Shown here one piece after another: positions 21,544 through 32,829 of a DNA stretch of 64,000 nt (positions are counted from its first letter, which is position 1; each line of letters begins with the position of its first letter). Source of the DNA: Areca catechu. Taxonomy: Eukaryota; Streptophyta; Magnoliopsida; Arecales; Arecaceae. The DNA lies in NCBI GenBank assembly GCA_021397845.1, contig CM038053.1:142986541-143050540 (forward strand), given 5' to 3'. The notes beneath the pieces were generated by a model. The model did not search any database. It was not told the DNA's origin and saw nothing but the letters and a program-made list of their open reading frames with translations. Position numbers and translations under genes: made by a program.

Positions 21544-21647
21544 TGGTGTAGGCAGCAGTATTAGACAGAGGCTCCTCAACCCTCCGTGGATTTTCAATTA
21601 GGGTTCTTAATCTTTTTGGGTCCTATAATATGGCTTAAGTCACTTAA
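21544..21647 (+). repeat. G2 3' LTR, first part
   Basis: Starts TGGTGTAGGCAGC and ends GTCACTTAA, where S1 begins. The continuation begins CTTAAGCC and lies inverted, ending at 35061. CTTAA is thus a perfect 5-bp duplication around S1. Confidence 0.85.
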
Positions 21648-21915
21648 TGTTGCCTAAGTAGCTTTCCCAAGAGGGGGATGAATTGGAAATTTAAAAAGTT
21701 TAAGCAATTATATACTCTTTGAGAATTCCTTGAAGTGTTAAGTGCTATGATTGAGATAATTAAAAGCAAAAGCAAGATATAAAAGAATGCACAACACAAA
21801 CACAGAAAATTTTATAGTGGTTCGGAGCAACCCAGCTCCTACATCTACTATCCAAGATTAGCACTTGGGATTCCACTATATCCCTCACTGAAATACAGTC
21901 AGATTGTTTTATCTT
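21648..21915 (-). repeat. S1 3' LTR, partial
   Basis: Matches the right LTR from TGTTGCC to about AGATTGTTTTA. After that the sequence jumps to the 3' untranslated region, so most of this LTR, including its promoter part, was deleted. Confidence 0.75.
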
Positions 21916-22690
21916 TTTATACAATATCAGTGCTTTTATATGTATCAGAGTGTTAAGGCTAGCACTTTCACAAAGTATCAGAGCTATTATTGTATGCAAA
22001 GTATCAAAGCTCAATTTTGCAAAGTATCAGAAACATATCAGAGTTGAGAAGTATTAGAGTTAAAGCTTTAAGATCTTCAAGGTAAGTTTGCAAGTTTTGA
22101 GAGCATAGAGCAATTTTGAACTAAAACCATTTAGATTCAACAATTTTTCTCCCCCTTACTTATATATGCAAATTCACATTTTTAGTCACATTCTTCCCCT
22201 TTTTCTTTCATATTTATTCTCTCTTTTTCTTTCTTTCTTTTTCATACAACTTTTTCATGAAATTCTAAACATTCTCCCCCTTTTTGTCAGCAATCAAAAA
22301 GGTGTTTAATTGATTTTTCAAAGCTCAATTTTTATAACAAAAAGAAAAAGTTGATAATTTTTGTTTGAGATAATTTCACTTTCTCTTTCCAACTTTGATT
22401 TTCTAATTAAAATTTATTTTGATAGTATTGCACAAGCTCAATTCATACACAGAAGATATGCCAAAAATGTATTCATTGCATTCATAAAATTTTCATTACA
22501 AATTACAAAAGATTAATATCAAAAGACTACTTACTATCACTAGGTATATCTACCTTAGTACTAGTGGATGGCCTAAAAGGTGGTAAAAAATGTGGTCCAA
22601 AAGATGGCATTGAGGCTATTGGGTCCATATACTGTGGCTCAGAATCCTGGGGCCTAAGATGAGGAGCTGGCTGCTTAGGGTGTGGAGTAA
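21916..22690 (-). other. S1 3' untranslated region with polypurine tracts and TATCAGAGC repeats
   Basis: Plus-strand pyrimidine runs TTCTCCCCCTTACT (22147), TTCTTCCCCTTTTT (22192) and TTCTCCCCCTTTTTGTCAGC (22272) are polypurine tracts on the minus strand. Between 21920 and 22060 the phrase TATCAGAGC or a variant recurs about eight times; it equals the core of the tRNA-Met primer-binding site. No coding is seen. Confidence 0.65.
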
Positions 22691-22696
22691 AGGTAG

Positions 22697-24493
22697 TCAA
22701 GGTTGAGGTGCAGGTTGAGGTGTAGGTTGACGTATAGGTACAAGCCGAGGTCTAGGAGAGGCAAATGTTGTAATGACAGTGGTGGAGAGCTGATCAAGTT
22801 GAAATTGAACTATATCCATCTCTTCATGAAGCTTCTTCACCTCAGTGTTCAGTGCAATTAGTTCATCAGCTTGGGCATTCGCAAATGCTTCAGCAGAACC
22901 TCTAAGTCTGCTAAACTCAGAGCTAAGGATCCCGATGCCCTTGGTGTAGTCCTCCTCCATTCTTTTTCCTTCTTCCATGCCACCCATTTTGAAATTTACT
23001 TCTTTCAACTCAGCCCTGAATTCTTCAATAATTTTATCCATAGAATTTTTAATAGCTTCAGTCGCTGACCTGATAGAGTCTGATAGGGGCTGTGTGTTAA
23101 GCTGAGAGGCAGGTCTAGATGACTCAAGTGAGTTAACCCTGGTGCGTAGCTCTCTGATCACAATGCTGAGCAGGTCTAGTCTAGTGTCCACTTACCGGTG
23201 AAGCTTGCCAAACATACTAGTCAAGGAGCAGGTTAGTGTATCAGTCAGTCCTTTCATCTATTATTCTATGAACTCTTGAGTTACTAAAATTCCTGTAGAG
23301 TGGGCAGATGGACCTGGAGCAATATGTGCTGGTGGACAAGTAGGTAAGGGTGTCTCAAAATCAGTATGAATTGTCTCCATAGCCTTAGTGAAACCAATAG
23401 GCTCAATCTCCATAGTAGCATGCTCAGTCTCAATAGCTACAAACTCACGTATAGCTGGCTCAGAAGTGGTGCCAAACTCAATAGAGGCAGCAATGGGAGC
23501 ATCAAAAACATCCTCTAAAGCAGCAACAGTGTCCTCTAGTGCAGAAGGTCCAGCAGTAGAGATCTCCCTGGGAAGCTCCTCATGGTCACTGTCTTCCTCA
23601 CTAGTAGATGCTGCTATAGCCCTAGCATCAGTCCCTTTCTTCTTCCATACTCCTTCACTACAGACATATCCCATTCGAAGTAGAGATTTGAAAGAATAAG
23701 TATCAGTGTGGTGAAGAGGCTTTCCATCTTCATTTTCAAGATTGACTCTAGAGGCCTAAAAAAATAATGTTAACACCATTCCATAGGGCAAACAGGCCTC
23801 GACTTTCCTCACAGCCTCCTTCATCTGCATTATCATAATATAAGGTAAATTTAATGCCTCCCCCTCAATGATATGTTCCATAAAGCATAAGTCTTTATCG
23901 CTGACCCAATCAAATCTTCCTATCCTCTGAAGAAAGTTCTGACTGACAAAATTATGGAGCAGTCTCATTTCCAGTGATAGTGTATTTGCCATGACTATTC
24001 CAATTCCACTGAAATCTATCCTGCCAAGAATAGTTCTTAGGGTCTTTTCTCTATCTTTCAATACCAAATGTCGGCATTTCCAAGATAATGCTTAGTCTTT
24101 CTTCAGTCACTATTATCCATTTTCCCTTGACTGTGGATTCAATGTGTTGGGATTCAAGCCTTAGGTTTTCATAAAATGCTCTAACAAGGGTTGGATATGT
24201 AGATAAATTTAGGGAGTAGAAAAATGTCCATCCTTGTTCTTCAATCAAATCCCTAATTTTCAATCCAATTTCTTCGAGAAAAGTGAAAATAATCTGCCTA
24301 CCACTAGTAACAGGCCAGTTAGATAATGAAATCACCTATCTTGGAGAAGGGGCGGTGGCCAATTGTTCTATTTCCTATTCTTCCCTCTTAACTATTCGAG
24401 TCGGCTCTTCTTGCCGATGCTTTGTTTCCTTTCTACTTCCATCGAAGGAGCAGCTTTCTTAGATCTTTTCCCTACTGCAAATTTCGGTGCCAT
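22697..24493 (-). pseudogene. S1 extra ORF after pol (env position; plant transposon protein-like)
   Basis: A likely start at 24493 reads MAPKFAVGKRSKKAAPS, basic and nuclear-localisation-like. A globular domain follows (24335-23760) with WTFFYSLNLSTYPTLVRAFYE and ESTVKGKWIIVTEE, resembling the 'putative plant transposon protein' family often found in plant retroelements. An acidic linker (23674-23261) and a long coiled coil ending in a Pro/Gln-rich tail (23191-22697) complete it. No signal peptide or membrane segment is visible, unlike a classical envelope. Several stops split it. S2 carries the same ORF. Function unknown. Confidence 0.75.
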
Positions 24494-24654
24494 TGCAACA
24501 CTCTTGGGAAGAAATGTGGAATTGAAGCTTAAGGATGAGGATTTCTGAGATTTTGGAAGAGGTTTTGAGTGGAGTTCTAGGATTTAGAGCGAGAATAAAA
24601 GATAGAAAAAGTTGGAAAAGGCTCACAGCACTATTAAAAAACTGTTTGCTCAAT

Positions 24655-24785
24655 TTCCAAGTCAGCTCGACTAACCCTAAAATTGCCTGAGTTAGCTCGA
24701 TCAGAGCAAAAACAGAAACAATAGAGATTCGAGTCGACTCGACCCGAGCATAATTGCTTGAGTCGACTCAAACAAAAACTTTCCA
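24655..24785. promoter_or_regulatory. GAGTCGACTC palindromes between S1 pol and the extra ORF
   Basis: CGAGTCGACTCG (24730-24741) is a perfect 12-bp palindrome, with GAGTCGACTCAA near 24760 and GTCAGCTCGACT and GTTAGCTCGATC nearby. The same motif family fills the S2 LTR upstream region, so this could be an internal promoter-like block. Confidence 0.5.
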
Positions 24786-24920
24786 CAAAAGTTGAAATTG
24801 ATCAGAAATGAAAATAAATTCAGGAAAATTGCATGGAAAGATGCTCAAAGATGTTGAATTTATGTAGGAGGTTCTCTAGATAATTTTTTCTTAATTTTAA
24901 AGGGATTAGGTTTGAAAAAT

Positions 24921-26438
24921 CTAAAAGGGATCACAAAGACCTAATTCTCCTCTAATCATCTCAAATCCATCCTGATTGAGTGGCTTAGTGAAAATGTCAG
25001 CAAGTTGGCTCTCAGTAGGGATGAATTCTAGTTTAATGTCACCATTCAAAACATGATCTCTAATAAAATAGTGCCTAATCTCTATGTGCTTAGTCCTTGA
25101 GTGTTGAATTGGATTTTTAGTTAAATTTATAGCACTTGTGTTATCACATTTGATAGAAATTTTAGATTATGTAATACCAAAGTCTTCTAGTTGTTGTTTA
25201 ATCCATAACACTTATACGCAACAACTCTCTGCTGCAACATACTCTGCCTCAGCAATAGATTGTGCTAGCGAGTTTTGTTTCTTACAATGCCTTGAGATTA
25301 AATTCACTCCTAGAAATTGGCATGTACCACTAGTACTTTTTTTATCAATTTTACAAGCAGCATAGTCAGCATCCGAAAATCTAATCAAATTCAATGAAGA
25401 ATATTTTGAAAACCATAGACCTAGATTGCTTGTTCCTTTCAAATATCTTATAATTATTTTAACAGCAAACATTTGTAATTCTTTAGGATTAGATTGGAAA
25501 CTAGCACATACACATATGCTAAACAAGATATCAGGTCTACTTGCAGTTAAGTATAACAAGGATTCTATCATACCTCTATAAAGCTTTTGATCAATGTTGG
25601 ATCCATCTTCATCTTTATCCAATCTGTAAGTTGGGCTCATGGGTGTGCTTATTTGTTTACTTGACTCAATACCAAACTTTTTGATTATTTCTTTGGTATA
25701 CTTGGCTTGGTTAATGAAGATTCCTTCTTTTGTTTGTTTCACTTGGAGTCCAAGAAAGTAGGTAAGTTCACCCATTAGGCTCATTTCAAATTCTCCCTAT
25801 ATTAACTTAGCAAATTCTTTACAAAGAGTTTCATTAGTTGCACCAAATATAATATCATCAACATAAATCTGTACAACTAATAAATTATTATCCTTCTTCT
25901 TGATGAAAAGAATTTTATCAACTTTCCTCTTATGAAATCATTTTCAATCAAGAAAGTGCTAAGTCTATCATACCAGGCTCTAGGTACTTGTTTCAAACCA
26001 TACAATGCTTTATTGAGTTTAAAAATATGATTTGGAAAAGCATGACTTTCAAAACCTGGTGCCTGCTCTACAAAAGTTTGTTCCGAGATAAAATCATTGA
26101 AGAATGCACTTTTCACATCCATTTGAAAAAATTTAAAATTTATGTAAATGCAAGTAATCTAATAGCTTATGGTCTTGCTACGGGTGCACATGTTTCATCA
26201 AAATCTATACCTTCTTCTTGGTTATATCCCATAGCCACTAATATAGCTTTGTTTCTAATTATGTTACCTTGTTCATCTAATTTATTTCTATAGACCCATT
26301 TGGTTCCATGATGGGATGGTCTGATGGTCCTTCAACTAAAGTCTATACCTTATTTTTTTCAAACTGATTTAGTTCTTCATGCATGGCCATCATCCAATTA
26401 GGGTCAAATTCAGCTTCTTCTAAGGTATGAGGTTCTAT
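24921..26438 (-). pseudogene. pol: S1 reverse transcriptase and RNase H
   Basis: From 26122 the reading shows MDVKSAFFNDFISEQ, QAPGFESHAFPNHIF and LYGLKQVPRAWYDRL of copia reverse transcriptase; the catalytic YVDDIIFG box is readable near 25843-25869 in a separate frame. From 25784 the frame reads FLGLQVKQTKEGIFINQAKY, YRGMIESLLYLTASRPDI and the RNase H part DADYA, STSGTCQFLG. The C-terminus (HSRTKHIEIRHYFIRDH, LADIFTKPL) runs out of frame to a stop at 24921. At least three frameshifts or stops are present. It would copy element RNA into cDNA in the particle. Confidence 0.85.
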
Positions 26439-27440
26439 TTATGATACAAAGGCTAGGTAGTCATGTGCATCTCTATGTGATGACCTAGTTCTAATACCTT
26501 GTGAAGGATCACCAATAATTAAATCTCTTGGATGAGAAGTTACATACCTCCATTCCCTTGGTAGATCAGCATGATCCTTACTTACTATTTTTTCTTCTTC
26601 TTGAGTTGGTCTTTCTTGTATGCTCATGTCTTTCATTTCTTTTTGAATTGTACTTGCATCATTATCTATGCACTCTTCTTTCTTAGAAGGTAAAAGGTTA
26701 GTTTCATCAAAAATAACATGCATAGATTCTTCTACATTAAGAGTTCTTTTATTAAATACTCTATATGCTTTGCTATGTAATGAATTACCAAGGAAAATTG
26801 CTTCATTAGATTTAGAATCAAATTTTCCTAGATTATCTTTACCATTGTTAAGCACAAAGCATTTACAACCAAATACATGAAAGTAATTAATGTTGGTTTT
26901 TTTTCATTCCAAAGCTTATAGGGGGTTTTCTTCAAAATAGGATGAATCAAAACGTAGTTCAAAATATAACAAGCAACGTTCATATTTCTGCCCAAAAGTA
27001 TCTTGGAAGATTGCCTTCACATAACATTGTTCCCTTTCTACAATACCATTTTATTATGGTATCCTAGGAGCAGAGAAGTTGTGATCAATACCGTTTTTTG
27101 TGCAATAATATCGAAAAACTCATTTTCAAATTCGGTGCCGTGATCACTCCTAATTGAAACTATTGAAAGATTTTTCTGATTAGAAACTTTTTTGTGAAAT
27201 TTTCAAAAGACTTTAAAAGTTTCATCTTTATGAGCGATAAATAGAACCCAAGTAAATCTAGAAAAATCATCTACTATCACAAGAGCATATTTTATACCAC
27301 CTAGGCTTGTGATCCTAGTTGGTCCAAATAAGTCCATGTGAAGTAGCTCAAGGGGTCTAGTAGTTGAAATCATATTTTTGGGTTTAAAACTCTTCCTAGT
27401 TTGTTTACCTATTTGGCATACATCACAAACATTATTAAGA
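26439..27440 (-). pseudogene. pol: S1 integrase
   Basis: The core start LLHMDLFGPTRITSLGG and VIVDDFSRFTWVLFIAHKDE carry the first catalytic aspartate. The second motif SDHGTEFE is readable near 27125-27155 in another frame. The C-terminal part at 26855-26439 (GNSLHSKAYRVFNKRTLNVE, HVIFDETNL, TRSSHRDAHDYLAFVS) is open. Frameshifts separate the parts. Confidence 0.85.
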
Positions 27441-27980
27441 TCTACTTTAAATTTAGGCATGCCTCTAACTAGATTCTTGGAAATTAACTTGGCAATAGTA
27501 TGCATGCTAGCATGACCTAATCGTCTATGCTAAAGTAAACAAGACTCCTTGGTCTTAGCATTCATTGCAACTAGACTGGAACTACTACTAGACATGGCTA
27601 GATCATTAAGGTCTACCACATAAATATTTCCAAGTCTATGTCCAATGAGCTTATTGTTAGAATTAAAAGAGTTTGTTACAATACACATAGATGATTCAAA
27701 TACAACCTTGAAGTCTTTATCACATAATTGACTAATGCTTAACAAATTATGCTTCAACTTGTCTACTAGCAATATATTTTTAATGAAAGTACAGGGGGTT
27801 ATTTTGATCTTACCGATTCTAATTATTTTTTCTTTGCCATTATCTTCAAAAATAACCATACCTTCTTCTTTCATCTCCAGGATGATAAATTGATCATTGT
27901 CACCCGTCATATGCCTTGAATAGCCACTATTGAGATACCATCATTTCTTCAATTTTTGGGCTGCAAGACATTCTTGCAAG
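27441..27980 (-). pseudogene. pol: S1 protease and pre-integrase zinc domain, catalytic Asp lost
   Basis: Near 27910-27945 the reading is stop-WYLNSGYSRHMTGD. The DSG catalytic motif has become NSG, and a TGA precedes the tryptophan. The pre-integrase part follows (LLSISQLCDKDFKVVFESS) and another stop replaces the tryptophan in LLWHRRLGHA near 27530. The HHCC zinc motif HRRLGHASMH with CDVCQIGKQ is otherwise readable. Protease activity would be lost even without the stop. Confidence 0.85.
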
Positions 27981-27984
27981 ATAA

Positions 27985-29879
27985 TCAAGAAGTTTTTTTA
28001 GGTATCCAAGCTAACTTGGGTCCTTGCAGGTTAGCAGAGGTGGTTCCTTTGGGAATCCAAATTCTTTTAATTCTATTCTTAGAATATGCATTTTTCTTTA
28101 CTGAATTATATTGAAAGAATTTATGTCCAACTTCATGACATGCATAACATGTAATTCTAGAATTCTGAAAAGATATATGAATTGAAGTTTTAGATTTTGA
28201 TGCAGATGAAAAACTTTTTCTTATAAAAGATTTTCTATTTAAATTCTTAGGTACATACATTGTAGCTTTAGAAATGGATGCAGAAGGATTAGATATAAAA
28301 GCTTCTTGAGATATTGATTTTGGAACATAAGCTTTTGGTGTCATAAAAGTAGTAGCTGAAATTCCATTTGAAATTGAAGAATTGAAATCAGTTACAGCTT
28401 TATTTCCAGAATTTCTTTGATCTTTTAAAATTAACTCAAGCTTATTTGAAGATAAGGTTAATTTTTCAACCAGTGGCTTGAGTTTTTCAACTTCCTTTTT
28501 CAAGTTATTATTTTCAACAGTTAAAGCTTTGTTCTTATCAAGACATGCATTGTTTTCAGTTTCCAAAGCTTTGTATTTTTCAGAAAAGATATGTAAATTT
28601 TTTTGCAATAGATTATTCTTTTTTGAAATCTCTTCTTTCTCTTTTTATAAAGATTCATTGATATTCTTTAAAGTTCTTATCTTTACTCCAGCCTTTTTGA
28701 ATTCAGATAGTAGATCATGAAAAGTAGAATTCAATTCATCAAAAATAAATTCTAATTGAGATTCAGAAGATGTTACCTCGTCTTCGAGACCCATTAGACA
28801 TAAGTTAGCAGTTTTCATAGTCTCTTCTTCTTTAGATGAAGTCAACTCCTCGTTGTTGCTCCATGTAGCAACCATAGCTTTCTTTTTCTTCTTCTTGAAA
28901 GATTTCTTTAACAAAGGACAGTCAGAACGAATGTGCCCTGGTTTTTTACATTCATAGCATGTGGACACTTGTTCTTTTTCTTTTTCTCCATCATTGTCCT
29001 TGTCCTTACTATATTCCCCTTTCTTATGGAGGTTTCTATGATATTTACCTTTCTTCTTTTCCATAAATTTTCTGAATATCCTCATGACCATTGCAATATC
29101 TTCATCTTCTATATTATCTTTGAAGGAGGTGCAGTTATCTTCCGATTCCTCATCTTTCTTTGAATTCGATATAGCTTTGAAGGCTATTGTCTTCTTCTTC
29201 TTCTGATCATCATCAGTTCTATGCTACATGGCAAGTTCTTGTGTGATGAGTGAACCCATTAATTCATACAAAGTTAAGGCATTTAAATCTTTTGCTTCCT
29301 GGATGGTAGTCATTTTGGGGTCTCGCTTGTCAGAAGTGATCTGAGAATCTTATGTACAAGATCAGCATTTGAATAAACCTTGCCAAGACTTTTTAAACCA
29401 TTAATAATATATGTAAAGTGAGTAAACATGGCAAAGATAGTTTCAGTTGGTTCCATTTTAAAAAGTTCATAACTATATACAAGAAGATTAATTTTTGAAG
29501 TCTTCACTTGGGAAGTTCCTTCGTGGGTCACTTCGAGTTTGTCCCAAATTTTCTTTGTAGAAGAGCAAGTGAAAATTCAATTGAACTCGTTAGCATCCAA
29601 AGCACAGTATAATAAATTCATTGCTTTGGCATTTAATTCCCCCATCTTCATGTCGTGTTTATCCCAGTCCTCTTCTGGCTTTGGGACATCCATGCCATTA
29701 ATTTTGATCATGAAAATATGTGGCCCTTTTAGAATGACCTTCCATAATTGAAAATCGATATCTTGAATATAGATTTTCATTCTAGCTTTCCAATATGAAT
29801 AATTTGTGCTAGTGAAGAGTGAAGATCTATTGGTAGATTGGCCTTCAGCCAAGGATGTACTCATGGGATGAGCCATCAA
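27985..29879 (-). pseudogene. gag: S1 gag: gag core, CCHC zinc knuckles, coiled coil
   Basis: The start MAHPMSTSLAEGQSTNRSS lies at 29876 one codon inside the open frame; S2 has the same start. The gag core spans 29879-29310 (NYSYWKARMKIYIQD, YELFKMEPTETIFAMFT) with a frameshift near 29550. The zinc knuckle CYECKKPGHIRSDC near 28920-28970 is intact, followed by a Lys-rich nuclear-signal-like run. A coiled coil (28608-28420, LKPLVEKLTLSSNKL) and a degenerate second knuckle CYACHEVGHKFFQY follow. Total length fits Sirevirus gag, which is longer than in most copia elements. Confidence 0.85.
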
Positions 29880-29908
29880 TCTTTACTCTAAATGTATTCA
29901 GAGACACT

Positions 29909-29922
29909 GCTCTGATACCAGT
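29909..29922 (-). other. S1 primer-binding site
   Basis: The plus strand reads GCTCTGATACCAGT; the minus strand gives ACTGGTATCAGAGC, complementary to initiator tRNA-Met, directly next to the LTR. Confidence 0.9.
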
Positions 29923-30318
29923 TGTTGCCCAAGTGGCTTTCCCAAGAGGGGGGTGAATTAGGAATTTAAAAAGTTTAAGCAATTATGTGCTCTTTGAGAA
30001 TTCTTTAAAGTGTTAAGTGTTGTGATTAAGATAATTAAAAATAGAAGCAAGATATAAAAAGAATCCACAACACAAACTCAAAAAATTTTATAGTGGTTCG
30101 AAGCAACCCAGCTCCTACATCCACTACCCAAGATTATCACTTGGGATTTTCACTATATCCCCCACTGGAATACTGTCGGATTATTTTAAGAGGCTCACAA
30201 TCCAAACCTCTACACTTTGATTTTTAAATCGAGCTCACCAAAGAAACCCAACACTTGGTTTTAACAGGATCACCAAGAACCCAACACTTGGTTTTAACAT
30301 GATCACCAAGAACCCAAC
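29923..30318 (-). repeat. S1 5' LTR, inner part
   Basis: Begins TGTTGCCCAAGTGG. It contains short repeats with CACCAAGAACCCAACACTTGG. It is cut at 30318 by the G3 LTR. The outer tip of the same LTR is at 35062-35113, inverted; about 1.2 kb expected by comparison with S2 is missing. Confidence 0.8.
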
Positions 30319-30777
30319 TAGTGTGGGCACCAGAATCCGACAGAGGCTCCTCAACCCTCTGTAGATGTTAGTTAGGGTTCCATTTTTTTTCAGGTCTTGT
30401 AATAAGGCTTCAAGCCTAAAACTTGTAATTTCTTTAGTTTTGAATTGAGTCTCTTATGTCTGTGTCTAGTCCTGTACTTTGACCAATTGGGTCAAGTTGT
30501 GTCCTGTATTGAGTCTAGTCCAACTCTGGATCCAAGCCGGAGTGGTCTTTGAGTCCAGCTCAACTACTTTGGGCCGAGCCTTGAAGGTCAACATGTCAAC
30601 CCTAGGGCACCACTTCACCATCCCATGTGGCGCCACTTCATCATCCCATGTGGCTCCACCTCATCCAGCCATGTGGGCAGCACAAGTGAAATTTTCTTGG
30701 ATGCCAAATAAAGACACATCAAATATTCTCTCCTCTTTTCCCTCCCTCCATCAAGCCACTTACTAAAGGAGTCATGG

Positions 30778-30923
30778 GCAACCAAGGAAAGGTTGAAGAC
30801 AAAGGCCTTGTTCCAAGCCTCATATCAAGCTTCTTTCCAAAGAAGGGTGAGCAACCAAGAAAAGGTTGAAGACAAAGGCCTTTCTCCAAGCCTCATATCA
30901 AGCTTCTTTCCAAAGAAAGGTAA
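30778..30923 (+). repeat. 73-bp tandem duplication in G3 LTR
   Basis: GCAACCAAGGAAAGGTTGAAG starts at 30778 and the near-identical copy at 30851; a third partial start is at 30924. G1 and the other LTRs have a single copy, so the duplication arose in this lineage. Confidence 0.85.
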
Positions 30924-31168
30924 GCAACCAAGGAAAGAGGGAGATACAAGCCTTGCATCATGCCTTCTTCCCAAAATTGAAGGTCAACTTTCTAAGTCCA
31001 AGGGAGCCAAATTCCTTCTTCCAAGCTCATTATCATGCCATGGCCAAATCCAAGAAGCTTTGGTCGACCAAGGAGTTTGATTTTCAGATTTTTGAATATT
31101 TTTTTTGGTGCCTTAGCAAGAGAAGAAATGTATTTTTTCATTAAAATCTTGAAGGGGTCTAAGGTGCC

Positions 31169-31176
31169 TATATAAA
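31169..31176 (+). promoter_or_regulatory. TATA box of G3 LTR
   Basis: TATATAAA in the context GGTGCCTATATAAAGGACC, at the same place as the TATA of the G1 LTR. Confidence 0.7.
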
Positions 31177-31846
31177 GGACCTTACCCCCTCCCTTGTAAG
31201 GTTAATCTTTGATGAATGAAAAACCAAGTTTCTTGAGATCCAATTTCTCTTTAGTTGCCTTCGTTCACTAAAAACGTCGATCTCCGTGAGGGAGCGCCTT
31301 CGCCTTCGGCGTCGAGAGGTGTGAGGCCTCAAGTTACCGTCACTTTCGTAACTCCATCCTCCAACTTCGAGTCAAGAAGAACTCTGCCATCACCACAACA
31401 ACTCTCTTTCCTTCTTCTATTGCTTTCTTCCGATTGAAACCTAACCCTTCTTTGAATGCTTGCAGGTCCTCCAGGTGACACGAGTATGGAATCGGTTGCC
31501 CTTGCCATCGAGATCTTCGGACAGCCAGCCAGTGAATCTGCAGGGTTAACGGCTCGATCATCCAGGCTGTATCTGCCAGAGTGAGTGACCTCAGCATCGG
31601 GCGCTTCAGATATTTGTGGTTTGCCCCCTGACTCCTAAGTAAGTATTGATATGAGAGCTAAGTCCTACGGGGTTTCTCAATCCCGGGGTCCTCTCTTTAT
31701 CATTGCTTAGGGACTACTTGCTTGCTTGATAGTTCTTATTATTATTGAATCCCTAGAATTACTCTCTTGTCTTCGAGAATCCTCAACCTAATTTAAAACC
31801 CTAAAAATCACCTGCATCATCCTAGCATCTAGTTAGTTCCCCATCA

Positions 31847-32829
31847 GGATGCCTTATGAAACTTGGGCTTGGACTTTAGGGCAGCAAGGGATGTCCTCCA
31901 TTGGGCTTGGGCGGCCTTCAAAGGGCTTGGGTGCATTGGCCTCCTGGTATCAATAAATTCCTTGGAATCTTGGTTCTAGGGCTCATGGGCTTGACTCCCG
32001 GGCTTGGAATCTCTTGGCCTGGGGTGCTAGCATATTCCTGGAATCATGAGGGGTCCTTAGTCTTGGAATATACTCTAGCATTTGGAGGGTATCAAGGCAT
32101 CTGGAAGGCATTTAGAGGGCATCCAGGGCATCTGGAAGGAATCTTGGACCCTGGTGTGGCAAACAAGGCCCAATAAGCTGCTGTGAAGGCTTCTAGCAAG
32201 GATGAGGCCTGGTGGAACTTCAAAATTGTGTAACCTCTCCTCCTGTACAAAATGGGACTCATACTAGACTAATACTCAAATACAGGACTCAATAACTGGA
32301 CTATGGTTGAGATAAATCAACTAGTCTCAACTTATTACAAAACTTAATCCTACTTGCTTACAAAATTGTGATACATGACTAAGGTTCTAAAATCTTAATC
32401 AGTAAACCATATGGGATCCAGTGAACTGTGTCTGATCCTGGTGTCCCTACCATCAAGCAACTATTATTTATTTTTTAACACTCCAATAAATAGGGTTATA
32501 TTTAATAAAACTACAAAACCCACTTATAGAGCATCTATCAATGGAACTGCCAGCCCAATTAACATTCAAGTATGCAATAAGATTTAATGGGCTTGGTCAT
32601 AGCTAAAGTCTAAAAGTAATGGTATCTTTAAGAAATTAAAGTATACGTTTTACTGCTACCGTATGAGTTTATGTTGGATGTTGTAAAAATTGACAAACCT
32701 GATTAATTGTGTTTGTGGCGCTTTCACCCTAACAATTGGTATTAGAGCCAAATTAGATAGTCAATGTGGTTTGAGCTAGTTAAAAATGGAGGATAAATTC
32801 TAGATTAATTTCATCTAATTATTACTTAT
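31847..32829 (+). mobile_element. E: fragment of another LTR retrotransposon, with LTR end and primer-binding site
   Basis: 31850-32200 is rich in GGGCTTGG and GGCATCTGGAAGG phrases, with a chance open frame and no known domain. The part to 32734 is AT-rich and ends TTTCACCCTAACA, followed directly by a primer-binding-site-like sequence. About 80 bp of interior remain before the G5 LTR. The family is not recognised. Confidence 0.55.
32735..32749 (+). other. E primer-binding site
   Basis: ATTGGTATTAGAGCC resembles the initiator tRNA-Met complement with one change and follows a CA-ended LTR. Confidence 0.7.

Larger units (their letters stand above)
10450..21647 (+). mobile_element. G2: deletion-derivative chromovirus, host of A, C and S1
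   Basis: Structure: 5' LTR (10450-15316) containing element A, primer-binding site, leader, gag, element C, a short linker, integrase C-terminus with chromodomain, and the first 104 bp of the 3' LTR. The rest of the 3' LTR lies inverted at 33711-35061. The two LTRs are each about 1.45 kb once insertions are removed. Protease, reverse transcriptase, RNase H and integrase core are absent, as in G1. The TSD is CCTTA at 10445-10449 and CCTTG (read from the inverted piece). Confidence 0.85.
21648..30318 (-). mobile_element. S1: Sirevirus-type Ty1/copia, minus strand, most genes present but broken
   Basis: From right to left: partial 5' LTR (30318-29923), primer-binding site, gag, protease, integrase, reverse transcriptase, RNase H, an extra ORF after pol, a 3' untranslated region with several polypurine tracts, and a partial 3' LTR (21915-21648). 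A 52-bp tip of its 5' LTR lies inverted at 35062-35113. The extra ORF, long gag with two zinc knuckles and repeated polypurine tracts are Sirevirus features. Many stops and frameshifts make it non-autonomous now. Confidence 0.9.
30319..31846 (+). mobile_element. G3: solo gypsy LTR, plus strand
   Basis: Starts TAGTGTGGGCACC (others TGGTG) and ends GTTCCCCATCA. It matches the G1 LTR throughout. No primer-binding site or interior follows, so it is a solo LTR or a recombination product. A partner in opposite orientation lies at 35114-36643. Confidence 0.85.

Noticed and set aside
31901..32176. Plus-strand frame of 91 codons rich in Gly and Leu
   Set aside because: It is generated by GGGCTTGG and GGCATCTGGAAGG short repeats, without a domain or a conserved copy.
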